5,488 nucleotides of DNA from Planococcus sp. (in: firmicutes) (GCA_030147455.1 JASKZU010000173.1:1-5488), one strand, 5' to 3'; counted from the first letter of the stretch, positions 1-5,488 are shown. Made by a program: numbers and translations. Notes: a model not told the origin generated them from the sequence alone.

Positions 1-740
1 TAGGATTTCAGGTTGGCTTCCAGAAGCGCGATGAACTAACTGCAATGCTTACGCAGATAAAGCTATCGAACGGTAAAAAGCCTGAAGTAGAACTGGAAAA
101 AGAGCCGGCTGAAAAACCGTCGTATAAACTGCTCGACACGAGCGTGATCATTGATGGACGCATCGCGGATATTTCGGAAACCGGCTTTATGGAAGGCACA
201 TTTGTCGTGCCGCAATTCGTTATTGCCGAGCTTCAGCATATTGCCGATTCTTCAGACACGCTCAAGCGGACCCGAGGCCGAAGAGGGCTGGATATTCTCA
301 AGCGCCTGCAGACCGAGCGCATCGGGGCGATTGTCATCACAGAAGAAGATTTCGGCGAAACGGCGGAAGTCGATATGAAGCTGATGCGGGCGGCACAGAA
401 AATGGGCGGCAAAGTAGTCACCAATGACTTTAATTTAAATAAAGTATGTGAACTGCACAGTGTGCCGGTGCTCAATATTAATGATCTGGCCAATGCCGTT
501 AAACCTGTTGTCATCCCAGGCGAAGAAATGCATGTTGTGGTCATCAAAGACGGCAAAGAGCAAAACCAGGGCGTCGCTTATTTGGATGACGGCACGATGA
601 TCGTCATCGAAGAGGGGAAAAGCTATATCGGAGACGCGATCGATGTGATCGTCACAAGCGTACTGCAAACGTCTGCAGGGCGCATGATTTTTGCCAAACC
701 GAAAGGCATGGCCCCGAAAAAAAATGGATCAAAAAAATAA
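1..740 (+). CDS. yacL: PIN/TRAM domain protein YacL, 5'-truncated by window edge
   Basis: The reading frame is open from base 3 to the TAA at 738-740 (245 residues), and the first visible residues (GFQVGFQKRDEL) already match the interior of YacL. The gene therefore begins before the window, and the ATG at 45 is internal. B. subtilis YacL is about 366 residues with N-terminal membrane segments, which are missing here. A charged linker (about 60-115) leads to a PIN-fold nuclease-like domain with candidate metal-binding acids: the Asp of LLDTS (codon 135-137), the Glu of AELQH (228-230) and the Asp of TNDFN (426-428). The motif RGRRGLDIL lies between them. A TRAM-type small beta domain follows (about 525-705; DGKEQNQGVAYLDDGT), then a Lys-rich tail. 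PIN domains are often ribonucleases and TRAM domains bind RNA, but the cellular role of YacL is not established. A 12-nt gap separates it from ispD, suggesting co-transcription. Confidence 0.93.
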   Translation, partial: GFQVGFQKRDELTAMLTQIKLSNGKKPEVELEKEPAEKPSYKLLDTSVIIDGRIADISETGFMEGTFVVPQFVIAELQHIADSSDTLKRTRGRRGLDILKRLQTERIGAIVITEEDFGETAEVDMKLMRAAQKMGGKVVTNDFNLNKVCELHSVPVLNINDLANAVKPVVIPGEEMHVVVIKDGKEQNQGVAYLDDGTMIVIEEGKSYIGDAIDVIVTSVLQTSAGRMIFAKPKGMAPKKNGSKK

Positions 741-747
741 AGGGTGG
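739..747 (+). promoter_or_regulatory. Ribosome binding site of ispD, decides the start codon
   Basis: The purine-rich AAAGGGTGG begins within the yacL stop codon and lies 5 nt before the ATG at 753. An in-frame GTG at 744 falls inside this site and would have no room for a Shine-Dalgarno sequence, so ATG 753 is the more likely start. Confidence 0.6.
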
Positions 748-752
748 CTATC

Positions 753-1448
753 ATGAAATATACAGTTGTGCTTCCTGCTGCAGGCAGCGGAAAGCGAATG
801 AAAGCCGACCGCAACAAATTGCTGCTCGAGCTCTCAGGCAAACCGATCTTTATCTATACACTGGAAGTATTTGATAACGATCCACAGTGCGAAGGCATGT
901 GGCTGGCGGTCAAAGAAGACGAGCAGCCATTGATCGAGGAATTTGTAAAGCGTTACGGCATCCAAAAGGTCAAAGGCTATGCAACAGGCGGAGCCGAGCG
1001 TCAGGACAGTGTAAGGGCAGGCCTTGAGCTTGCGGGTCCTTGCGGCATTGTTATGGTGCACGACGCTGCACGGCCGTTTATCAGCTGCCAGGTCATCACT
1101 GAGCTTGCCGAACAGGCAAATGAAACAGGTGCGGCCATTGCAGGCGTACGCGTAAAGGATACGATCAAAAAAGCCCGCGGCGGCACCATTACAGAAACCG
1201 TCAACCGTGAAGAACTGTGGATGATTCAAACTCCGCAAGCGTTCCGTTATGAGCTGCTCCTTGAGGCATCGCGCCGTGCACACGTGGAACAATTTCTCGG
1301 GACCGATGAAGCAATGCTTGTCGAGCGGATAGGGCATGCAGTACGGGTTGTGGAAAGCACTTACGAAAATGTAAAAATGACGACACCGGCCGACTTGATT
1401 TATGGAAAAGCAATCTTGGCGAGCCGATTACAGGAGGAAAAGCGATGA
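753..1448 (+). CDS. ispD: 2-C-methyl-D-erythritol 4-phosphate cytidylyltransferase
   Basis: This cytoplasmic enzyme of the MEP isoprenoid pathway joins MEP to CTP, giving CDP-methylerythritol and pyrophosphate. The 231-residue product has the usual family length (B. subtilis 232). The N-terminal nucleotide-binding loop AAGSGKRM is at residues 9-16, with Arg15 and Lys22 at the places of the catalytic E. coli Arg20 and Lys27. VHDAARPF is at 102-109, with Asp104 corresponding to the metal/CTP-binding Asp of the family. VKDT is at 134-137. TPQAFR follows, and NVKMT includes Lys208 at the place of E. coli Lys213. All key residues seem intact. The start is ATG 753, giving MKYTVVLPAAG, rather than GTG 744, because of the ribosome binding site. 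The gene overlaps ispF by 4 nt (ATGA), which suggests translational coupling of two pathway enzymes that need each other's products only indirectly, since IspE acts between them. Confidence 0.96.
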   Translation: MKYTVVLPAAGSGKRMKADRNKLLLELSGKPIFIYTLEVFDNDPQCEGMWLAVKEDEQPLIEEFVKRYGIQKVKGYATGGAERQDSVRAGLELAGPCGIVMVHDAARPFISCQVITELAEQANETGAAIAGVRVKDTIKKARGGTITETVNREELWMIQTPQAFRYELLLEASRRAHVEQFLGTDEAMLVERIGHAVRVVESTYENVKMTTPADLIYGKAILASRLQEEKR

Positions 1449-1945
1449 TAAGAATTGGACAAGGATATGACGTGCATCAACTGGCAGAAGGCCGTCCATT
1501 TATTTTAGGCGGCGTGGAAATCGAACACGACCGGGGGCTGCTCGGGCATTCGGACGCAGATGTCCTGCTGCACACCATTACCGACGCGGCGCTTGGAGCA
1601 ATTGGCGGAGGCGATATCGGCAAACATTTTCCGGACACTGATCCGGAATTCAAAGACGCTGATTCCCGGAAGTTGCTGACGCATATTTGGCAATACGTAA
1701 AAGAACAGGGCTACGAACTCGGCAATGTGGATTGCACGGTCATCGCACAAAAGCCAAAGCTTGCGCCGTATATCGAAGCGATGCGGCAGTCGATTGCCGA
1801 CTTGTTAGAAGCGGATATCTCGCAAGTGAACGTCAAAGCGACAACATCGGAACATCTAGGATTTACCGGCCGCGAAGAAGGGATTGCGGCAATGGCTGTT
1901 ATTCTATTAAACCAGCGCCCACTTTCGCTTGACGTTCCGGAATGA
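1445..1945 (+). CDS. ispF: 2-C-methyl-D-erythritol 2,4-cyclodiphosphate synthase
   Basis: This MEP-pathway enzyme cyclises CDP-methylerythritol 2-phosphate to methylerythritol 2,4-cyclodiphosphate with release of CMP. Family members are metal-dependent trimers. The 166-residue product starts MIRIGQGYDVHQL. The predicted metal ligands are Asp9 and His11 of the DVH motif and His43 of DVLLH. GHSDAD is at 34-39 and GDIGKHFPDTDP is at 56-67. The C-terminal signature TTSEHLGFTGREEG is at 133-146. All are intact. The protein runs about 8 residues beyond the 158-residue B. subtilis form, with a tail containing QRPLSLDVPE. A strong Shine-Dalgarno site AGGAGG at 1432-1437 lies 7 nt before the ATG, inside the end of ispD. 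ispD and ispF are separate genes here, not the ispDF fusion found in some other bacteria. Confidence 0.97.
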   Translation: MIRIGQGYDVHQLAEGRPFILGGVEIEHDRGLLGHSDADVLLHTITDAALGAIGGGDIGKHFPDTDPEFKDADSRKLLTHIWQYVKEQGYELGNVDCTVIAQKPKLAPYIEAMRQSIADLLEADISQVNVKATTSEHLGFTGREEGIAAMAVILLNQRPLSLDVPE

Positions 1946-1951
1946 TAGAAT
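1943..1951 (+). promoter_or_regulatory. Possible gltX promoter, extended -10 element
   Basis: TGATAGAAT overlaps the ispF stop codon and reads as an extended -10 (TG, one base, then TAGAAT with 5 of 6 matches to TATAAT). The place for a -35, about 1923-1928 (TTTCGC), is poor, as is allowed for extended -10 promoters. A start near 1958 would leave a leader of about 30 nt before gltX. Bacillus gltX is known to have its own promoter, which fits, but a match this short can arise by chance. Confidence 0.33.
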
Positions 1952-1988
1952 AGCTAAAGGATAACGGCAATTTTAGGAGGAAACTTTT

Positions 1989-3452
1989 ATGACACAAGAA
2001 GTACGCGTACGCTATGCACCAAGCCCGACCGGCCATTTGCACATCGGCGGCGCCCGCACTGCATTGTTCAATTATTTGTATGCACGCCACATGAACGGCA
2101 AATTCATCGTCCGGATTGAAGATACAGATACGGCCCGCAATATTGAAACGGGTATCACGTCGCAGCTCGACAACCTGAAATGGCTCGGCATCGACTATGA
2201 CGAGTCGGTTGATATCGGCGGCGAATATGGACCTTACCGCCAGATGGAACGCCTTGATACTTACAAAAAATATGCAGATGAGCTATTGGAAAAAGGCACA
2301 TTCTATAAATGCTTCTGCACAACGGAAGAAATCGAGCAAGAGCGCGAAGCACAGCGCGCATCAGGCATTGCTGCACCGCAATACGGCGGGAAATGCCGCA
2401 ACCTAACGGCTGAGCAAGCAGCGGAAAAAGAAGCGGCAGGCCAAACGTTCTCGCTTCGCATGAAAGTGCCGGAGCAAGTCACCTATGCGTTTGACGACAT
2501 GGTGCGCGACCGCATTGCATTCGAATCAAAAGATGTGGGCGACTGGGTGGTTGTGAAGTCGAACGGCATTCCAACGTACAACTTTGCTGTTGTTATCGAT
2601 GACCATTTGATGAAAATTTCCCACGTTTTCCGCGGGGAAGAGCATTTGTCCAACACGCCAAAACAGCAGATGATCTTTGAAGCGCTTGGCTGGGAGCACC
2701 CGACTTACGGGCATATGACATTGATCGTCAACGAAGAGCGCAAAAAGCTGTCGAAGCGTGATGAGTCTATCATCCAGTTTATTTCGCAGTACAAAGACCT
2801 CGGCTATATTCCGGAAGCACTGTTTAATTTCTTTGCGCTGCTCGGCTGGTCTCCAGAAGGCGAAGAAGAGATTTTTTCTAAAGATGACTTGATCCGCATT
2901 TTCGATACAGAGCGCTTGTCCAAATCCGCTTCGATGTTCGACAAGCAAAAGCTGACATGGATGAACAACCAATACATCAAGCAATTGCCGCTTGAGCAAG
3001 TGGTCGACTTGGCGCTGCCGCATCTGCAAAAAGCAGGAAAACTGCCGGAGCAGCTGACAGAAGAGCAGTCGGCTTGGGCGGAAAAATTGATTGCCTTATA
3101 CCACGAGCAATTAAGTTTCGGGGCAGAAATTGTGGCGTTGTCCGACTTGTTCTTTACCGATGACCTGCATTACGGGGAAACGGAGAAAGAAGTGCTGAGC
3201 GGAGAACAGGTGCCGGAAGTTATGGCATCGTTCAAAGAGCAGCTTGCTTCTTTGGAATCGTTCGAGCCGGCAGAAATCAAAGCCGCCATCAAAGCGGTGC
3301 AAAAAGCGACCGGTCATAAAGGGAAAAACCTCTTTATGCCGATCCGTGTTGTCACGACCGGCCAAACACACGGCCCTGAATTGCCGGATGCCATCTCACT
3401 GCTTGGCAAGGATAAAGCGATTGCCCGCGTTGCTGCTTATGCAGGGGCATAA
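1989..3452 (+). CDS. gltX: Glutamyl-tRNA synthetase (class I)
   Basis: GltX charges tRNA-Glu with glutamate in the cytoplasm. In Bacillales that use the GatCAB amidotransferase the same enzyme also mischarges tRNA-Gln, which is then amidated; that this protein is non-discriminating is inferred from relatives. At 487 residues it has the normal length (B. subtilis 483). The class I signatures are present: YAPSPTGHLHIGG at 9-21 (the HIGH motif appears as HIGG, as is common in this family), HVFRGEEH at 212-219, and KLSKR at 253-257 (KMSKS equivalent). A cysteine cluster Cys108-Cys110-Cys136 lies in the region of the E. coli zinc site, but the fourth ligand position is Asn138 rather than His. The C-terminal anticodon-binding part ends with GHKGKNLFMPIR and TGQTHGPELP, typical of GluRS. 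AGGAGG at 1975-1980 stands 8 nt before the ATG. No terminator follows; the stop codon is 4 nt before the -35 of the next promoter. Confidence 0.97.
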   Translation: MTQEVRVRYAPSPTGHLHIGGARTALFNYLYARHMNGKFIVRIEDTDTARNIETGITSQLDNLKWLGIDYDESVDIGGEYGPYRQMERLDTYKKYADELLEKGTFYKCFCTTEEIEQEREAQRASGIAAPQYGGKCRNLTAEQAAEKEAAGQTFSLRMKVPEQVTYAFDDMVRDRIAFESKDVGDWVVVKSNGIPTYNFAVVIDDHLMKISHVFRGEEHLSNTPKQQMIFEALGWEHPTYGHMTLIVNEERKKLSKRDESIIQFISQYKDLGYIPEALFNFFALLGWSPEGEEEIFSKDDLIRIFDTERLSKSASMFDKQKLTWMNNQYIKQLPLEQVVDLALPHLQKAGKLPEQLTEEQSAWAEKLIALYHEQLSFGAEIVALSDLFFTDDLHYGETEKEVLSGEQVPEVMASFKEQLASLESFEPAEIKAAIKAVQKATGHKGKNLFMPIRVVTTGQTHGPELPDAISLLGKDKAIARVAAYAGA

Positions 3453-3456
3453 CCCT

Positions 3457-3484
3457 TTGACTTCCTGAGCGAAGCGTGTACAAT
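3457..3484 (+). promoter_or_regulatory. Sigma-A type promoter of the cysE-cysS T-box leader
   Basis: TTGACT (3457-3462; 5 of 6 to TTGACA) and TACAAT (3479-3484; 5 of 6 to TATAAT) are separated by 16 nt. They stand directly after the gltX stop codon and directly before the T-box leader, exactly where a leader promoter is expected. The transcript should begin around 3490-3492. The position was read by eye; the start has not been measured. Confidence 0.75.
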
Positions 3485-3590
3485 GAATTTACCAATCCGT
3501 AAATCGTTGACGGGAACAAGTACGAAAAGCATGCTCCAAAGAGAGGGTCATCACCGGCTGCAAGTGACCCGGGCCGCTGCTTTTCCGAAA

Positions 3591-3593
3591 TGC
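3591..3593 (+). promoter_or_regulatory. T-box specifier codon UGC (cysteine)
   Basis: UGC lies in the context CCGAAATGCC, immediately after the 3' strand of the GAAAAGCA/TGCTTTTC helix and opposite AGTA. This is where T-box stem I presents the codon to the tRNA anticodon. UGC pairs with the GCA anticodon of tRNA-Cys and agrees with the downstream genes cysE and cysS. Confidence 0.85.
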
Positions 3594-3657
3594 CTCTCTG
3601 AGTGCTGAGTCGAATCGAGTAGACCAGACGTTTGCCTGCGTTAAAGGCGTTCGAGTG

Positions 3658-3676
3658 AAAAGGGCCCAGCCCTTTT
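3658..3676 (+). other. T-box stem III hairpin
   Basis: AAAAGGGC (3658-3665) and GCCCTTTT (3669-3676) form a perfect 8-bp helix closed by the 3-nt loop CCA. It stands 4 nt before the T-box sequence, the usual place of stem III. The extra weight of this hairpin is structural; no tRNA contact is expected from the sequence alone. Confidence 0.7.
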
Positions 3677-3679
3677 AAT

Positions 3680-3709
3680 CAGAGTGGAACCGCGCATCAA
3701 GCGTCTCTG
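3680..3709 (+). promoter_or_regulatory. T-box antiterminator with UGGA acceptor-binding bulge
   Basis: The conserved T-box sequence is AGAGTGGAACCGCG (3681-3694; consensus AGGGTGGNACCGCG). Helix A1 pairs AGAG (3681-3684) with CTCT (3705-3708). The 7-nt bulge TGGAACC (3685-3691) follows. Helix A2 pairs GCGC (3692-3695) with GCGT (3701-3704), closing the loop ATCAA. The bulge bases TGGA match a tRNA end 5'-UCCA-3', that is discriminator base U73, which is characteristic of tRNA-Cys. The second half of this structure is also the 5' arm of the terminator, so the two cannot form together. Confidence 0.92.
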
Positions 3710-3735
3710 TCAAGCAATTGACAGGGGCGCTTTTT
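3700..3735 (+). terminator. Regulated intrinsic terminator of the T-box leader
   Basis: A 14-bp hairpin forms between 3700-3713 (AGCGTCTCTGTCAA) and 3718-3731 (TTGACAGGGGCGCT). It contains two G-U wobbles and a GCAA tetraloop, and a run of five T (3731-3735) follows. Its 5' arm shares bases 3701-3708 with the antiterminator, giving the either/or switch of a T-box. It should stop transcription before cysE when tRNA-Cys is charged. Confidence 0.92.
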
Positions 3736-3746
3736 GTGTTGGCAAG

Positions 3747-3753
3747 AAAGGAG
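3747..3753 (+). promoter_or_regulatory. Ribosome binding site of cysE, decides the start codon
   Basis: AAAGGAG lies 8 nt before the ATG at 3762 and beyond the T-box terminator. The same frame is open upstream as far as a GTG at 3684, but that codon lies inside the T-box element itself, so it is not a plausible start. Confidence 0.85.
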
Positions 3754-3761
3754 CGAGCCGC

Positions 3762-4427
3762 ATGTGGAAGTTATGGAAAGAAGATATTCAAGTGGTATTT
3801 GACCAGGATCCAGCTGCCCGTAGCTACATGGAAGTAATCCTCACCTATTCAGGATTGCATGCTATATGGGCACACCGCTTGGCGCATTTTTTCTTCAAAA
3901 AGAAATTGTTCTTTATTGCACGGGTCATTTCGCAGATCAGCCGCTTTTTCACAGGCATTGAAATTCACCCGGGCGCAGTTATCGGCCGACGGTTGTTTAT
4001 CGATCACGGCATGGGTGTGGTGATCGGCGAAACGTGCGAAATCGGCGACGACGTGACACTGTATCAAGGCGTCACACTTGGCGGTACCGGCAAAGAACGA
4101 GGCAAGCGGCATCCGACACTTGCCGACAATGTACTGGTGGCAACAGGCGCCAAAGTGCTTGGTTCGATCACGGTCGGTGAAAACTCTAAAGTGGGAGCCG
4201 GTTCAGTCGTGTTAAAAGACGTGCCGCCAAATTCTACCGTCGTCGGTATTCCCGGAAAAGTCGTGATTCAAGACGGCGTTAAGGTAAGAGACCTGAACCA
4301 CCAGCATATGCCAGACCCGGTCATGGACAAATGCGAAGTCATGGAAATGAAAATTGCTGCATTGCAGCGTGAACTAGATGAATTAAAGAAAACCAACCAG
4401 CAGCAGAAAGAGGGGAAACCGTTATGA
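3762..4427 (+). CDS. cysE: Serine O-acetyltransferase
   Basis: CysE acetylates L-serine with acetyl-CoA to give O-acetylserine, the committed step of cysteine synthesis, in the cytoplasm. The 221-residue product matches the short Bacillus form (217). It lacks much of the long N-terminal helical domain of the E. coli type. A short helical start (FDQDPAARSYMEVILTYSG, residues 13-31) is followed by the left-handed beta-helix of hexapeptide repeats (about 66-175). Catalytic candidates are Asp81-His82 in IDHG and His117 in KRHP, matching E. coli Asp157-His158 and His193. GETCEIG and QGVTLGGTGK are intact. After the beta-helix, residues about 192-210 show a heptad pattern (M194, I198, L201, L205, L208), suggesting a short coiled coil. 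The C-terminus is KPL, without the terminal Ile that E. coli CysE inserts into CysK. The gene is controlled by the T-box leader and overlaps cysS by 4 nt. Confidence 0.97.
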   Translation: MWKLWKEDIQVVFDQDPAARSYMEVILTYSGLHAIWAHRLAHFFFKKKLFFIARVISQISRFFTGIEIHPGAVIGRRLFIDHGMGVVIGETCEIGDDVTLYQGVTLGGTGKERGKRHPTLADNVLVATGAKVLGSITVGENSKVGAGSVVLKDVPPNSTVVGIPGKVVIQDGVKVRDLNHQHMPDPVMDKCEVMEMKIAALQRELDELKKTNQQQKEGKPL

Positions 4428-5488
4428 GTATCCAGATTTTCAATTCATTAACCCGAGAAAAAGAAGTTTTTGTCCCGCTCCAAGAAGGCAAAGTGAGCAT
4501 GTACGTATGCGGACCGACTGTCTACAACTATATCCACATTGGCAATGCCCGCCCGGTCATCGTATACGATACCGTCCGCCGTTATCTGGAATACCGGGGC
4601 TATGACGTTAAGTACGTCTCGAACTTCACAGATGTCGATGACAAACTGATCAAAGCGGCAAAAGAACTCGGCGAGGAAGTGCCGGAAATCGCGGCGCGTT
4701 TCATCGATGCCTATTTCGATAACACAAAAGCGCTCGGCTGCGCAGAAGCAGACGTGCACCCGCGCGTAACCGGCCACATGCCGCAAATCATTGAATTTAT
4801 CGAAGCGCTAATCGCGAAAGGCTATGCTTATGAATCACAAGGCGATGTTTATTACCGCACCCGCAAGTTTGAAGGCTACGGAAAGTTGTCACATCAATCG
4901 GTTGATGAGCTGAAAATCGGCGCGCGCATCGAAGCGGGCGACAAAAAGCAGGATGCGCTTGACTTTGTCCTGTGGAAAGCGGCAAAGCCGGGCGAAATCT
5001 CTTGGGACAGTTCGTGGGGCAAAGGGCGTCCGGGCTGGCATATCGAATGCTCGGTCATGGCGCGCGAGCACCTGGGCGACACGATTGATATCCATGCCGG
5101 CGGCCAGGATTTAACATTCCCCCACCATGAGAACGAGATTGCCCAATCAGAAGCTTATACAGGCAAACCGTTTGCGCGTTATTGGATGCATAACGGGTAT
5201 ATTAATATTGATAACGAAAAAATGTCGAAGTCGCTAAACAACTTTGTGCTGGTCAACGATATTTTAAAAGAACTTGATCCGCAAGTGCTGCGCCTTTTCA
5301 TGCTGTCGGTTCACTACCGTCACCCGATCAATTATTCCAAACAGCTCGTTGAAGATGCACAAGCAGGTATGGAGCGAATCCGCACGGCTTACGCCAACGT
5401 CAAGCACCGCTTGGCGAATTCAGCGGATTTCGGAGACCACAACGATATTTGGCTTGCTAAAGTTGAGTCGATCAAAGCCGAATTCATT
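4424..5488 (+). CDS. cysS: Cysteinyl-tRNA synthetase, 3'-truncated by window edge
   Basis: CysS charges tRNA-Cys with cysteine. The frame is open from ATG 4424 to the last base of the window (355 codons), about three quarters of the usual 460-470 residues; the missing part is the end of the anticodon-binding region. The class I motifs are HIGN at 38-41 and KMSKS at 266-270. The four zinc ligands that recognise the cysteine thiol in the family are all present: Cys29 (YVCGPTVY), Cys209 (WHIECS), His234 (FPHHENE) and Glu238. FTDVDDK and GGQDLTFPHHENE are intact. Translation starts in the ATGA overlap with the cysE stop. The purine-rich AAAGAGGGG at 4407-4415, 8 nt upstream and inside cysE, is the likely ribosome site. 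It shares the tRNA-Cys T-box with cysE, so the product lowers the signal (uncharged tRNA-Cys) that turns the operon on. Confidence 0.97.
   Translation, partial: MSIQIFNSLTREKEVFVPLQEGKVSMYVCGPTVYNYIHIGNARPVIVYDTVRRYLEYRGYDVKYVSNFTDVDDKLIKAAKELGEEVPEIAARFIDAYFDNTKALGCAEADVHPRVTGHMPQIIEFIEALIAKGYAYESQGDVYYRTRKFEGYGKLSHQSVDELKIGARIEAGDKKQDALDFVLWKAAKPGEISWDSSWGKGRPGWHIECSVMAREHLGDTIDIHAGGQDLTFPHHENEIAQSEAYTGKPFARYWMHNGYINIDNEKMSKSLNNFVLVNDILKELDPQVLRLFMLSVHYRHPINYSKQLVEDAQAGMERIRTAYANVKHRLANSADFGDHNDIWLAKVESIKAEFI

Larger units (their letters stand above)
3491..3735 (+). promoter_or_regulatory. T-box riboswitch leader, tRNA-Cys specific
   Basis: This leader RNA binds tRNA-Cys: uncharged tRNA stabilises an antiterminator and lets transcription enter cysE-cysS, while charged tRNA allows termination. 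The parts can be read in order. The 5' specifier-loop strand AGTA is at 3519-3522. Stem I continues with GAAAAGCA (3524-3531) paired to TGCTTTTC (3578-3585). The AGAGAG motif near 3540-3545 is typical of T-box stem I. The distal helix GGGTCA/TGACCC (3545-3550 with 3565-3570) closes a loop containing CCGGCTGCAAG. The specifier TGC is at 3591-3593. GA at 3509-3510 and TGA at 3599-3601 could form the GA (kink-turn) motif. A small hairpin GCCT/AGGC (3634-3648) and stem III (3658-3676) follow, then the antiterminator/terminator. About 245 nt is a usual T-box leader length. B. subtilis has a T-box at the same place. The base of stem I could not be resolved by hand, and the 5' end depends on the predicted promoter. 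Confidence 0.93.

Noticed and set aside
744..752. ispD could start at GTG 744 (three more residues).
   Set aside because: The GTG lies within the purine-rich ribosome site and has none of its own; ATG 753 gives the usual MKYTVVLPAAG start.
1929..1951. TTGACG (1929) with TAGAAT (1946) as a -35/-10 promoter pair.
   Set aside because: The spacer is only 11 nt, too short for sigma-A; only the extended -10 remains as a weak candidate.
2001..2010. Perfect palindrome GTACGCGTAC near the gltX start.
   Set aside because: It encodes the conserved VRVRY of GluRS; alternating Val and Arg codons explain it, and there is no second copy to suggest an operator.
2526..3029. Long antisense open frames, for example within gltX (2526-3029) and ispD (834-1337).
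   Set aside because: They lie opposite strongly conserved coding sequence, have no ribosome sites or recognisable products, and are expected shadows of codon use.
3603..3605. A second TGC as alternative T-box specifier.
   Set aside because: It lies below the expected loop, away from AGTA and the GAAAAGCA/TGCTTTTC helix; TGC 3591-3593 sits in the right place.
3658..3676. The AAAAGGGC/GCCCTTTT hairpin looks like an intrinsic terminator.
   Set aside because: Its T-run is part of the stem and no T-tract follows (AATC comes next). Its position just before the T-box fits stem III.
3684..3761. cysE could start at GTG 3684, adding 26 residues.
   Set aside because: This codon lies in the T-box antiterminator, the added stretch would cover the terminator, and it does not match CysE. 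ATG 3762 has a good ribosome site and gives the family N-terminus.
1..5488. Search for a mobile element, defence system, CRISPR array or other novel system.
   Set aside because: Every gene is a recognised core gene in the known Bacillales order, and the only long non-coding gap is explained by the T-box leader.

Overview
The window is a stretch of ordinary housekeeping chromosome from a low-to-mid GC Gram-positive bacterium of the order Bacillales. All genes are on the + strand, in the order yacL (5' end missing) - ispD - ispF - gltX - [T-box leader] - cysE - cysS (3' end missing). This is the order known from Bacillus subtilis next to the sigH/rlmB region. The proteins align from memory with their B. 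subtilis counterparts at similar lengths but clearly differ from them. The base composition is near half GC and the style of the proteins would fit Planococcaceae (for example Planococcus or a relative), but that placement is only an inference.

Layout. Bases 1-740 hold the C-terminal two thirds of the PIN/TRAM protein YacL. Bases 753-1945 hold ispD and ispF, overlapping by 4 nt; they encode two steps of the non-mevalonate (MEP) isoprenoid pathway. A 43-nt gap with a strong Shine-Dalgarno site and a possible extended -10 promoter leads into gltX (1989-3452), glutamyl-tRNA synthetase. The 309-nt gap 3453-3761 is almost fully occupied by regulation: a good sigma-A type promoter starting 4 nt after the gltX stop, then a complete tRNA-Cys-responsive T-box leader (stem I with a UGC specifier, stem III, T-box antiterminator with UGGA, and an overlapping intrinsic terminator), then the cysE ribosome binding site. 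cysE (3762-4427, serine acetyltransferase) overlaps cysS (4424 to the window end, cysteinyl-tRNA synthetase) by 4 nt.

How it works together. cysE makes O-acetylserine for cysteine synthesis and cysS loads cysteine onto tRNA-Cys. Both are placed behind a riboswitch that measures the charging of tRNA-Cys, so a shortage of Cys-tRNA raises both synthesis and charging capacity. gltX lies upstream of the T-box and outside its control. No terminator is visible between gltX and the leader, so transcripts reading through from gltX should also be subject to the T-box decision.

I looked for a novel system on both strands and found none: no mobile element, CRISPR array, tRNA or rRNA gene, or unexplained repeat. 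The most informative part is the T-box leader, where specifier, discriminator match and mutually exclusive helices can be read directly from the sequence.
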